From Paenibacillus_S sp043945595 (lineage in GTDB: Bacteria; Bacillota; Bacilli; Paenibacillales; NBRC-103111): DNA of 64,000 bases. The notes below the pieces were generated by a model, which searched no databases, was not told where the DNA came from, and worked only from the letters and a program-made list of their open reading frames with translations. A program made the position numbers and the translations under genes. The DNA is taken from the NCBI RefSeq assembly GCF_043945595.1, contig NZ_JBIFNP010000001.1, positions 558,001-622,000 of the forward strand, read 5' to 3'. Below, piece after piece: positions 55,942 to 64,000 of this stretch (positions within the stretch are counted from its first letter, which is position 1; each line of letters begins with the position of its first letter).

Positions 55942-56598
55942 ATGAAGCTGATGTTAACTTCGGACGGCATTTGCCGTGCCGCGCTGGAGCAAGGACTGGT
56001 AAAGCTGCTGGAGGGGGAACTGTCGAACGCGGCGGCCTGCATCCTGACGACAGCTTCGTCGCATAAAGAGCAAAGCAGAGGGGCGGTACAAACCAGAGAG
56101 CTGTTCCAAAGGCTGGGCTTCGCCCGGACGGGTTTTATAGATATTGAGTTTGAAGCGGCGGAGAAGCTGAAGGATTACGACGTTATTTATTTGAACGGGG
56201 GAAACCCGTTTTATTTGTTATATTGGCTGAGAAGCAGCAGGGCCGTACCCATCCTGAGATAGCTGGCGGAGATGAATAGGGTCATCATCGGTACCAGCGC
56301 CGGAGCCATGGTGCTGGGTCCGTCCATTGAACACGTAACGGAGCTGAACCGGATTGCCGGGTACGAGCCGATGGCCGACATGCTGGATGACGACTATCAG
56401 GCCGCAGGCTTAACGGATATCACCGTTGTTCCGCATTATAATCGCTTTGCGGATAAGGATGCCGAATTTGAAACCAAGCTTCAAAAGCTTGAAGCGGAAA
56501 AGAATCTGGTTTTTCGGCGAATAAAGGACGGGGAAGCCATCCTTCTAGACGGGGAGACGGATACAGCGGTTCATATGCGAGAAAGAAACTGCGAATAG
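55942..56598 (+). CDS. Peptidase E-like (S51) protein with an in-frame stop
   Basis: 218 codons if the TAG at 56260-56262 is read through. It has the class-I glutamine-amidotransferase-like fold of peptidase E / cyanophycinase: YDVIYLNGGNPFYLLYWL, the nucleophile elbow IGTSAGAMVLGPS with the Ser, and the later DITVVPHYNRFADKDAEF with a His. Relatives cleave Asp-X dipeptides. The stop falls between LR and LAEMNRV without any frame change, unlike the other breaks in this window, so it is either a point mutation or a base miscall. Confidence 0.78.
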
Positions 56599-56708
56599 TG
56601 GGGATAGATGCGTATAAAGAGACGAGGGGGGCGCTTTACGAGCGGAGGAAGACGGGCGGCGGGTAACGGAAGAAGAACCATTTGTAATACAACTATTGTG
56701 TGACGCAA

Positions 56709-56746
56709 AAAAACACAGACTAGCGGCCGCCGCTGTCTGTGTTTTT
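56709..56746. terminator. Terminator between peptidase-like gene and mntH
   Basis: AAAAACACAGAC...GTCTGTGTTTTT with a GC-rich loop; T-runs on both strands. Converging genes. Confidence 0.85.
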
Positions 56747-56760
56747 ATTATAATGCAGCA

Positions 56761-58110
56761 TTATCCGAAGAAGGTTCCGTACAGCAGGTAGACGTTCAAG
56801 ACGGCTATGACGATGCCTATGATCCAGGCCAGCGTGCTCAGCCATGCTGGGGCTACGAACGGCCCCATTTTCTTTTTGTCGCTCGTAAACATAACAAGAG
56901 GAATGACTGCAAAAGATAACTGCAAAGACAAAATAACCTGGCTGAAGATGAGCAAGTCGCCTGTGCCTTTTTCTCCATAGATTCCGATGACGATCACGGC
57001 TGGAACGATTGCGATCAGGCGGGTAATCAGGCGCCGAATCCAAGGCTTCAACCGGATATTCAGGAAGCCCTCCATAACAATCTGTCCGGCCAGCGTACCG
57101 GTTAACGTAGAATTTTGCCCGGAAGCCAGCAGAGCGACGGCGAATAAAACACTGGCCAAGCCGGTACCCAGAAGCGGAGCAAGCAGCCGGTAGGCGTCCT
57201 GAATTTCGGCTACCTCCGTGTGTCCCGTCGAATGGAACGCGGCAGCGGACAAAATCAGGATCGCTGCGTTAACGAATAAGGCCAGCATTAAGGCGATCGT
57301 CGAGTCGATAGTAGCGAACTTAATGGCGGACCGCTTGCCTTCCGTCGTTTCCTCAAATCTTCTCGTTTGAACGATGGACGAGTGCAGATATAAGTTGTGC
57401 GGCATGACGGTAGCTCCGAGAATCCCAAGTGCGATATACAGCATTTCGGGGTTCTTCACAATTTCCGCGCTTGGAACAAAACCTGTAAAAATCCCTCCGA
57501 TATCCGGCTTCGAAAGGAACATTTCTAAGCCGAAGCAAAGCGCAATGGTCGCCATCAACGAGATGACGATCGCTTCAATGTAGCGGAAGCCTTTGTTTTG
57601 CAGCAGCAGCACAAGCAGAACGTCGATAGAGGTAAGCAGAACGCCGGCCAGAAGCGGGAGGCCGAACAACAGCTGCAGCGCGATGGCGGAGCCGATCACC
57701 TCGGCCAAATCGCAGGCGGCTATGGCCAGCTCGCACAGCACCCAGAGAGCGAAGTTTACCGGCTTGCTGAAATGATCCCTGCATGCCTGCGCCAGATCCC
57801 GTCCGGTGGCAATGCCGAGCCGGGCGGTCAGAGCTTGAAGCAGAATAGCCATCAAGTTGGAGATCAGAATAACGGAGAGCAGAGAGTAATTAAAAAGCGC
57901 GCCGCCTGCAAGATCCGTCGCCCAGTTCCCGGGGTCCATATACCCTACCGCCACGAGGTAGCCTGGTCCTATGAAAGCAAGCAGCTTACGGAAAAAGCCT
58001 CCCTTGGCCGGTACCGCCATCGACTTATGCACTTCGGGCAGGCTTGGCGCGTCGCGGTCCTTTCTCCAACCGGAGGAGGCTGCCGACTGTTGTTTTTTGG
58101 CCAAATCCAT
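56761..58110 (-). CDS. mntH: Nramp-family divalent metal transporter (MntH)
   Basis: Proton-coupled Mn2+ importer, 449 residues with 11 TM helices. The metal site of TM1 is in YMDPGNWATDLAGG and that of TM6 in GATVMPHNLYLHSSIV; the family loop ALLASGQNSTLTGTLAGQIVMEGFL is present. A cytoplasmic N-terminus of ~40 residues precedes TM1. Translation starts at ATG 58110 after AAGAAGGG. An MntR-type palindrome at 58232-58253 indicates repression when manganese is plentiful. Frame intact, monocistronic. Confidence 0.93.
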   Translation of the reverse strand: MDLAKKQQSAASSGWRKDRDAPSLPEVHKSMAVPAKGGFFRKLLAFIGPGYLVAVGYMDPGNWATDLAGGALFNYSLLSVILISNLMAILLQALTARLGIATGRDLAQACRDHFSKPVNFALWVLCELAIAACDLAEVIGSAIALQLLFGLPLLAGVLLTSIDVLLVLLLQNKGFRYIEAIVISLMATIALCFGLEMFLSKPDIGGIFTGFVPSAEIVKNPEMLYIALGILGATVMPHNLYLHSSIVQTRRFEETTEGKRSAIKFATIDSTIALMLALFVNAAILILSAAAFHSTGHTEVAEIQDAYRLLAPLLGTGLASVLFAVALLASGQNSTLTGTLAGQIVMEGFLNIRLKPWIRRLITRLIAIVPAVIVIGIYGEKGTGDLLIFSQVILSLQLSFAVIPLVMFTSDKKKMGPFVAPAWLSTLAWIIGIVIAVLNVYLLYGTFFG

Positions 58111-58433
58111 AATAAACCCTTCTTTCTTTAGCAGAATTCATATCTGTTGAAATATTTAAATGGAAAATGTTTTCGGATCATTTGTTTAGCTTGATATTAA
58201 CTTAGCACAAAAGAATTGCATTCGCAACAAAAAGTTTGCCTAATGCAAAACTTGTGGGAAAGCTTAACATTAGCGTGTTCACAGCAAGGCAGCCATCCGA
58301 ATTTGCCGAAAATAAATACGGTAACGGCGCATTATGTTATAGTGGTGTTTAAGATAATGCCGGAAGAAATACGCCGGTGGATGCAGAGGAAAAGCAAGTT
58401 GAACATTCAAGCTGGGGCAGAAGGAGGCGCGCG
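58111..58433. other. Divergent region, mntH / monooxygenase-domain gene
   Basis: 323 bases containing the MntR-type site at 58232-58253. No gene found. A promoter for mntH must lie between the site and 58110 but is AT-rich and ambiguous. Confidence 0.55.
58232..58253. promoter_or_regulatory. MntR-type operator
   Basis: AAGTTTGCCTAATGCAAAACTT, an imperfect palindrome close to the Bacillus MntR site pattern TTTGCCTNAGGCAAA. It lies 122 bases upstream of the mntH start. Confidence 0.7.
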
Positions 58434-58736
58434 ATGATTCTCGAAGCCGTTATGCTGCAAGTCAAGGAAGGGTCGGAAAACGATTATGAGGAAAGCTTTC
58501 GCAAGGCATCGTCTATCATTTCCTCTATGAACGGGTATATCAGCCACGAGCTGCACAGATGCATGGAAGCGAAGGGGAAATATCTGCTTTTGGTGAAATG
58601 GGAAACGCTCGAAGATCATACGGTCGGGTTCCGCGAGTCGACGGAATATCAGGAGTGGAAAAGACTGCTGCATCCGTACTATGATCCGTTTCCGACCGTC
58701 GAGCACTTTGAACGCGTAGATATCTTTCGGGCGTAA
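58434..58736 (+). CDS. Antibiotic biosynthesis monooxygenase domain protein
   Basis: 100-residue ferredoxin-like ABM fold: MILEAVMLQVKEGSENDYEE, then ISSMNGYISHELHRCMEAKGKYLLLVKWETLEDHTVGFRES and YDPFPTVEHF. The ribosome binding site is AAGGAGGCG. Relatives include quinol monooxygenases and haem-degrading proteins; the His-containing middle (YISHELHRC) and TVEHF end resemble the small dimeric YgiN/HmoB-like group. Function not assigned. Confidence 0.85.
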   Translation: MILEAVMLQVKEGSENDYEESFRKASSIISSMNGYISHELHRCMEAKGKYLLLVKWETLEDHTVGFRESTEYQEWKRLLHPYYDPFPTVEHFERVDIFRA

Positions 58737-58870
58737 CAAACGGAGAATGAGGGCCAAGCCGGGAGCGGAAAAAGCCGAGCCTCCGGTCAAGCTGTCCATA
58801 CCCGAAACGTAACCTTGGAATAGTATGTATGGATTGTACTACCGTGGGAACGGAAATGGAGGGCGGCGCT

Positions 58871-59134
58871 ATGAGAAATGCACGATCGGCCAGGGTGGAA
58901 AACCAGGTCTACTCCAATCGTGTCGCGAGGTCGGAGTTCGATGGAAACTGGAGCACGTCTATAACTAGAAGCGGATACGTTATCTATACAGCTACCCGCA
59001 ATCGCGCAAGAGTAACGGTGCTGTTGAATAACGGCCAAAGCAAGCTGCTTATTTTTAACAAAGGCGGAAGAGTGCTTGTCGGCTCCGGCGGGGTCAGCCA
59101 CTACAGCAAGCCTCATATTGCAAGAGACCTTTAA
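58871..59134 (+). CDS. Hypothetical small protein
   Basis: 87 residues from ATG 58871, which follows GGAGGGCGGCG. Basic and beta-rich: SEFDGNWSTSITRSGYVIYT, ARVTVLLNNGQSKLLIF. No TM segment, signal peptide or recognised domain. It lies 134 bases after the monooxygenase-domain gene and may share its transcript. Confidence 0.5.
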   Translation: MRNARSARVENQVYSNRVARSEFDGNWSTSITRSGYVIYTATRNRARVTVLLNNGQSKLLIFNKGGRVLVGSGGVSHYSKPHIARDL

Positions 59135-59340
59135 CCTGCCGGGATAGGTTAATTTGCATCTGTTGGATGGGGCTGCTCGTGCCGGATGATACGAACTTAT
59201 ATATACAGATGCAGGCTGCCGGAAGCGTTCGGCAGTTTTTTGCTGTGCACAGAAGTGAGGAGAAGTTATTGTAAGGAGACAGACATGTTTTACCCTTTGC
59301 TCCTAACATGTTCTGAATCAAACCTAGGGAGGTTAGGTCT

Positions 59341-59793
59341 TTGTACAAATGTTCCATCGTTCGGCTGGAAGGAATTGATGACAGGCTGTCCTGCTTGCTT
59401 GAACAAAGCAAAGCGGAGGGGCATCGTCATCTGCAAAGGCTGGTGGACGAATACCAGTCGGGAGGCAACCGGTTTGACCGGCCGGGAGAGCTGCTGCTGG
59501 CTGCGGTAGACGAAGACCGGATGATCGGGGTTTGCGGCTTGAACAGAAATCCGTATGGAGAACGCCAGGATATTGGGAGAGTTCGAAGGCTGTACATATT
59601 GCAGGCATACAGAAGACAAGGAGTCGCCAGGCATTTAATGGAAGCTGTTGTAGACGAAGCGAAAAAGCATTACTCCGCATTGGTGCTGTTCACCGATCAG
59701 CCTGCCGCGGATGTATTTTACAGAAGCATCGGTTTTTCCGCAGGCGCTTCGTTTGAGAAGGCAACCCATTACCTGGAGTGGGGAAGGAAGTAG
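59341..59793 (+). CDS. GNAT family N-acetyltransferase
   Basis: 150 residues starting at TTG 59341 with GGGAGGTTAGG upstream. Acetyl-CoA-binding motif: VRRLYILQAYRRQGVARHLMEAVVDEAKK; preceded by the beta-strand MIGVCGLNRN and followed by LFTDQPAADVFYRSIGFS. Cytoplasmic. Substrate unknown. Frame intact. Confidence 0.86.
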   Translation: MYKCSIVRLEGIDDRLSCLLEQSKAEGHRHLQRLVDEYQSGGNRFDRPGELLLAAVDEDRMIGVCGLNRNPYGERQDIGRVRRLYILQAYRRQGVARHLMEAVVDEAKKHYSALVLFTDQPAADVFYRSIGFSAGASFEKATHYLEWGRK

Positions 59794-59927
59794 AATAGCT
59801 GGGCGCTGCCGTCTTCTTTCCCAATATTTACAGCGCAGTACAAGGAAATCGGTGTCCGGCTGCAGAATGGTATGAAGAGGGAGTGCAATGGAGTGCTAAT
59901 CAAATTCAATAAGGCGGTGGCTGTAGT

Positions 59928-62016
59928 ATGTCAGGCAGGAAGCAAGAGGGGATTGATCGTTACGCATTAGTTCACAGGCATCATCCGACGTACCGGCAGG
60001 CGGACCTGTTCGCTCCGTTTGCCGTAGGCAATGGAGAATTCGCTTTCACCGCCGATATAACGGGATTGCAAAGCTTTCCCGAGAACTATGACGTGCCTCT
60101 CGGCACGCAGTCTCAATGGGGCTGGCACAGCTCGGAGGGGAACAACCGGTATCAACGCTCGGATCTTCGTCCCCAGATGTACGATACTTACGGACGCGAG
60201 GTAGGGTATTACGTGGACGGCAAGGAGCAGGAGCAGGCGTTTCACTGGCTGAGACAAAATCCGCACCGGCTGCAGCTGGCGCAGATCGGCATGCGGCTTC
60301 TGAATTCCGACGGCCGTATGGTCAGCCTCGGAGAGCTGACGCAGATCGAGCAGACGCTCGACCTGTGGCAGGGTATGCTGACGAGCCGTTTTATGGCTGG
60401 AGACGTTCCCGTGACGGTGCAAACTTGCTGCCATCCGTCTTCGGACCAGCTGAGCTTTAGGATCGAGTCGGCGCTGCTGACGCAGGGACGGCTGGAAATT
60501 GCCATAGGCTTTCCGTCGCCGACGCAGGATGCCGAAGCATGGGCCGATGACGTCGGTCTCAACTGGAACCGGGAGGAGGATCATGAGAGCGAATTGACGC
60601 AGACCGGCGGCACGGAAGCCGTCTTTATCCGCACGATGGATGAAGACGGTTACAAGGTAGCCGCCTCCTGGTCTCTCCGGCAGCATCGTACGCGACGGCA
60701 GGCACCGGTTCCGCATCGTTCCAGCGGCCGGAACCGGGGAAGCGGCGTTTGAAGGCACCTTTGCCTTCAGTCCGCTGGAGGAGTCCCCGGAGCCGGTTTC
60801 TTTTGCCGGGACGGCCGAGGCGAGCCGGAAGCATTGGGCTGCGTTCTGGACGCAGGGCGGAGCGATCGACCTGTCGCAAAGCAGCGACCCTAGAGCGCTG
60901 GAGCTGGAGCGCAGAATCGTGCTGTCGCAATTTTTGACGGCTATCCACTGCGCCGGCTCGCTCCCTCCGCAGGAGACGGGATTGCTGTATAACAGCTGGT
61001 ACGGGAAGTTTCACCTGGAAATGCACTGGTGGCACGCCGTCCATTTCGCGCTGTGGGACAGGACGCCGCTGCTGCGCAAAAGCCTTGGCTTCTACAACCG
61101 CATTTTACCGGCGGCTAGAGCGCTGGCCCGCGAGCAGGGCTATGCTGGAGCCCGCTGGCCGAAGATGGTCGGCCCGGAGGGCAGCGACAGCCCGTCGCCG
61201 ATCGGGCCGCTGCTGATCTGGCAGCAGCCGCATCCGATCGTCTATGCGGAGCTGTGCTATTTGGCGGAGCCTACGGCGCAGACGCTGGAAGCCTTCCGCG
61301 ACGTCGTTATGGAAACGGCGGCGTTTATGGCGTCCTTTGCCGTATGGGAGGAAGCGGGACAGCGCTACGTGCTGGGCCCTCCGGTCATTCCGGCGCAGGA
61401 GGAGCATAAGGCGGAAGCTACGCTGAATCCCACCTTTGAGCTGGAGTACTGGCGGCACGGTCTGGAGCTGGCTCAGTCGTGGAGACAGCGTCTCGGAATG
61501 GAGCCTGATCCGGACTGGCAGCATGTGCTCGACCATTTGTCCGCGCTTCCGGCTGCCGATGGCGTCTACCTGGCGCATGAGCGCTGCCCCGATACGTTCA
61601 GCCGGGTGAATACGGATCATCCGTCGATGCTTGGCGCGCTCGGCATTTTGCCGGGCAAGCTGGCCGATCCGGAGACGATGCGGCGCACGCTGTATAAAGT
61701 CCGCGACGAATGGGACTGGCCGACGTCCTGGGGCTGGGATTTCCCGATGGCTGCGATGACGGCGGCGCGTCTCGGCGAAGGCCGCCTGGCCGTGGATCTG
61801 CTGCTATTCGATACGAAGAAGAATACTTATCTGCCGAACGGGCATAACGACCAGCGCGCGGGGCTCAGCGCCTATTTGCCCGGCAACGGCGGCCTGCTCT
61901 CGGCGGTTGCCGTCATGGCCTGCGGCTGGCAGGGCTCCGGCGAGACCGACGCGCCGGGCTTCCCGAAGGACGGCTCCTGGATTGTCCGCTGGGAAGGGCT
62001 GAATCCTTGGCTGTAG
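59928..62016 (+). CDS. Six-hairpin glycosidase-like protein (one frameshift)
   Basis: ~695 residues after correction. The N-terminal beta-domain (RQADLFAPFAVGNGEFAFTADITGLQSFPE) is typical of GH65/GH95-type enzymes. An (alpha/alpha)6 part follows: TGLLYNSWYGKFHLEMHWWHAVHFALWDR, WPKMVGPEGSDSPSPIGPLLIWQQPHPIVYAELCY and ETMRRTLYKVRDEWDWPTSWGWDFPMAAM. One extra base within 60671-60680 separates the frames near SSGSIVRDGRHRF. The acid in FHLEMHWWH is a candidate catalytic residue. No transporter is adjacent, so the substrate is open; the exact family is uncertain. Confidence 0.7.
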
Positions 62017-62055
62017 AGTCTTGCGGCCGCGGGAGGCGGCCGGCGCGTTAAGCTG

Positions 62056-62093
62056 AAGCTATCCGGAGAGGCGGCTCTCCGGATAGCTTTTTT
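62056..62093 (+). terminator. Terminator after the glycosidase-like gene
   Basis: AAGCTATCCGGAGAG / CTCTCCGGATAGCTT with loop GCGG, followed by TTTT. Confidence 0.93.
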
Positions 62094-62287
62094 GGCGTAG
62101 TGGTGGCACCATGCCACTATATAGGGCTGAAGGAAGCCGCCGGCCAAGCCGATGGCTAGCTTTGGCGCAAGCAAGGCATGGGCTTTTCGGGCACAAATGC
62201 GCAGCGGCTTTTAAAAGAACAAGCCGGGCAACTGCCCGCGCGGGCAAGGAGAAGGAACGGCCCCGCTTGAGCAGGAGAGCCGCTTTA

Positions 62288-62315
62288 TTGTACAGAGCGA
62301 AAAATCGGTTATAAT
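62288..62315 (+). promoter_or_regulatory. Promoter of the yebC-like gene
   Basis: TTGTAC, 16-base spacer, TATAAT (62310-62315), 37 bases before the ATG. Confidence 0.8.
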
Positions 62316-62351
62316 GTTCATGTACAATAAATAAGAAAGTGGGAACAGGTT

Positions 62352-63068
62352 ATGGGGCGTAAGTGGAACAATATTAAGGAGAAAAAAGCCTCGAAGGATG
62401 TAAACACGAGTCGAATTTATGCGAAATTCGGACTCGAGATTTATGTAGCGGCTAGAAAGGGGGAGCCGGATCCCGAATCGAACCGCGCTTTAAGAGTCGT
62501 ATTGGAGCGGGCTAAAACGTACAACGTGCCTAAAGCGATTATCGACCGTGCTATCGATAAGGCGAAGGGCAGCTCGGAAGAAACGTATGAGGAGCTTCGT
62601 TACGAAGGCTTCGGACCCGGCGGTTCTATGATTATTGTCGACGCGCTTACCAACAACGTGAACCGTACGGCCTCGTCCGTGCGCGCGGCTTTTAGCAAAA
62701 ACGGCGGCAACATGGGAGTCAGCGGCTCGGTAGCGTATATGTTTGACGCAACGGCCATTATCGGTCTGTCCGGCAAAACGCTGGATGAAGTCATTGAGAT
62801 TCTGCTCGAAGCCGATGTGGATGTGCGCGACGTTCTGGAAGAGGACGAGTCTATTGTCGTCTATGCCGATCCGGAGCAGTTCCATGCTGTGCAGGAAGCG
62901 TTCAAGAATGCGGGAATCACAGAATTTACCGTGGCCGAGCTCACGATGCTTGCCCAAAACTATGTAACGATTCCGGAAGAGGTCCAGGCTCAATTCGAGA
63001 AATTGCTGGATGCGTTGGAAGATCTTGAAGATGTGCAGCAGGTTTATACGAATGTAGACGGCTATTGA
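62352..63068 (+). CDS. YebC/PmpR family protein (YeeI-like)
   Basis: 238 residues, the normal length. It begins GRKWNNIKEKKASKDVNTSRIYAKFGLEIYVAAR and contains VPKAIIDRAIDKAKG, YEGFGPGGSMIIVDALTNNVNRT and NGGNMGVSGSVAYMF, the family signature. YebC proteins were annotated as transcriptional regulators; recent work in bacteria links the family to relieving ribosome stalling at proline stretches. The form here resembles the second Bacillus paralogue. Frame intact. Confidence 0.93.
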   Translation: MGRKWNNIKEKKASKDVNTSRIYAKFGLEIYVAARKGEPDPESNRALRVVLERAKTYNVPKAIIDRAIDKAKGSSEETYEELRYEGFGPGGSMIIVDALTNNVNRTASSVRAAFSKNGGNMGVSGSVAYMFDATAIIGLSGKTLDEVIEILLEADVDVRDVLEEDESIVVYADPEQFHAVQEAFKNAGITEFTVAELTMLAQNYVTIPEEVQAQFEKLLDALEDLEDVQQVYTNVDGY

Positions 63069-63878
63069 TCTTCATAATGATCTTCGTATAAGGGATACCG
63101 CTATTTTCATGTATTGTGGAAAGGCTCCGGATCAGGAGCTTTTCTTTACATTACAATGGTGCAGGATGGAAAGGAATGGGGGAGGCTGGTTTATCCTCTA
63201 GACCGTGAAAATTGTAAGCGCATTCAAAAAAAAGGATTCCTGATAATAAGTGAGCTGAGCCGGGCAATTATCCGGAGTCCTGTGGCACGTTGATGCTGAG
63301 TGTGAAGAATCTTACAGTTCTATCGGCAAAATATCAAAAAACAGGCAACACTGCCGGTCCATAATACCGGTGGGGTGGCCTGTTTGATTTTTGGATTGGA
63401 GGTTGAGCTCAACTGATGGCGAAAGACTTACTTTTTCTCGCTTCACCATGACATATTAAATTTGGGCAAAATCTCCGCTGAATGGCAGCAGAAAAGCTTG
63501 TCATTTTTTGTGCTTGACGATAGGGAGGTTCATTGAGCTGGCAATATCGACAGCGTACAAGTGGGCAAAGCGCTTGCTTTAGGACGCAAATAAATCGATT
63601 TATGCTGCAATCGAAGGATAACAATACTTAGACTTGCATGATGGGACCACATGGGCACTGGCGGGTATGCCGCCGCAGATCAAATAAAGGAGGACTTTTA
63701 TATTAGTAGTTTAATCTCATACGCCAATTGTGAAGCCGTGGTTCTAGTCTGTTGTAAAAAAAACCTATTTCAACAGGAATTTACAATCTGATGTCGAATA
63801 TTTGGCAAATAGAAATCCGCAGCGTCAGGGCAGCTTGGCGCTCTTGTTTTTGAATGAATCGGGATGGGGTGAAGGAGT
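63069..63878. other. Long intergenic region near the right end
   Basis: About 810 bases without a supported gene. A hairpin at 63336-63393 (AAACAGGC...GCCTGTTT with an inner stem ACCGG-type, then T-rich) is the only clear element and may be a terminator for yebC. Short frames on both strands lack ribosome binding sites and recognisable sequence. Confidence 0.5.
63336..63393. terminator. Hairpin, possible bidirectional terminator
   Basis: Outer arms CAAAAAACAGGC and GCCTGTTTGATTTTT; inner arms CCGGT and ACCGG. Confidence 0.6.
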
Positions 63879-64000
63879 TTGAATAAAAGAATATCGCTAG
63901 TATTGGTTCTTGCGCTTGTGTTTTCCTTGATTCAGCCGGTGTGGAGCATGCGGCTGGCTCTGGCCAGCGGGGATATGGTCAAGCCTGCCGACAAGGATGT
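63879..64000 (+). CDS. Secreted protein, 5' end only (truncated by window)
   Basis: Begins at TTG 63879; a stop lies just upstream in frame. The first residues read MNKRISLVLVLALVFSLIQP then VWSMRLALASGDMVKPADKD, a typical signal peptide with likely cleavage near ALA. GGGGTGAAGGAG precedes it, the GGGGTG part being at a workable distance. The body of the protein lies outside the window, so its function cannot be told; Paenibacillus surface or carbohydrate-active proteins often start this way. Confidence 0.6.
   Translation, partial: MNKRISLVLVLALVFSLIQPVWSMRLALASGDMVKPADKD

Larger units (their letters stand above)
62017..62351. other. Intergenic region before yebC-like gene
   Basis: Contains a terminator (62056-62093) and the yebC-like promoter (62288-62315). 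The middle (62100-62280) is GC-rich with no supported gene. Confidence 0.55.

Noticed and set aside
62111..62314. A 67-residue plus-strand protein between the glycosidase-like gene and yebC
   Set aside because: It overlaps the yebC-like promoter, has no proper ribosome binding site and shows no recognisable features.

Overview
The window looks like a chromosomal segment of a Gram-positive, spore-forming Bacillota, most likely Paenibacillaceae. Evidence: Bacillus-type rRNA ends in the order 16S-23S-5S, strong AGGAGG-type ribosome binding sites, a YesM/YesN-type two-component pair beside a LplB/LplC-type sugar ABC transporter, a Bacillus-type Fnr with C-terminal cysteines, a ydaO-type c-di-AMP riboswitch, and IS1182-family elements. 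The genus is an inference; no species is claimed.

Layout. 1-3578: end of an rRNA operon (16S tail, tRNA-free spacer, 23S, 5S, terminator). 3.9-5.1 kb: an MFS exporter. 5.46-7.41 kb: a first IS1182-type element, inactivated by a 13-bp tandem duplication. 7.4-16.5 kb: housekeeping and resistance genes (aldo/keto reductase, DUF2306, a MATE pump divergent from its TetR regulator with three operators, TatD, VOC, WYL regulator, DinB, GNAT). 16.6-19.8 kb: a CotH / DUF4956 / VTC-domain operon downstream of a four-repeat Pho box. 20.1-35.9 kb: a carbohydrate region with sensor kinase and AraC-type response regulator, ABC importer, an (alpha/alpha)6 hydrolase, GH43, a metallophosphoesterase, a LacI regulator and a large GH42-like enzyme. 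36.0-36.5 kb: c-di-AMP riboswitch plus terminator ahead of a 55-residue protein. 36.66-44.3 kb: an oxygen/redox island with ba3-type cytochrome oxidase, GAF protein, NreC-like regulator, PAS kinase, Fnr, DoxX-like protein and hemerythrin-like protein. Three Fnr-type palindromes in it are perfect and one has a single mismatch. 44.3-48.4 kb: M29 aminopeptidase, DUF1697, DUF2809, MFS. 48.46-50.24 kb: a second, intact IS1182-type element. 50.3-51.5 kb: an unusual protein joining an ArsR-like winged helix to a GyrB-type ATPase domain that has lost its catalytic Glu. 51.5-55.3 kb: TetR / MFS / aldehyde dehydrogenase. 55.3-63.1 kb: small proteins, a peptidase E-like gene, MntH with an MntR-type operator, GNAT, a glycosidase-like gene and YebC. 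A secreted-protein gene runs off the window end.

Quality note. At least 15 otherwise well conserved genes carry single-base frameshifts, nearly all explained by gaining or losing one base in a short run, and one carries an in-frame stop. This pattern fits residual sequencing indels better than decay, so these genes are described at full length with each break stated.

Most interesting items: the ArsR/GyrB-ATPase fusion and its candidate operator, the Fnr-box network of the oxygen island, the c-di-AMP riboswitch over a microprotein, the Pho box upstream of the VTC operon, and the conserved ribosome-binding-site-sequestering hairpins in both insertion sequences.
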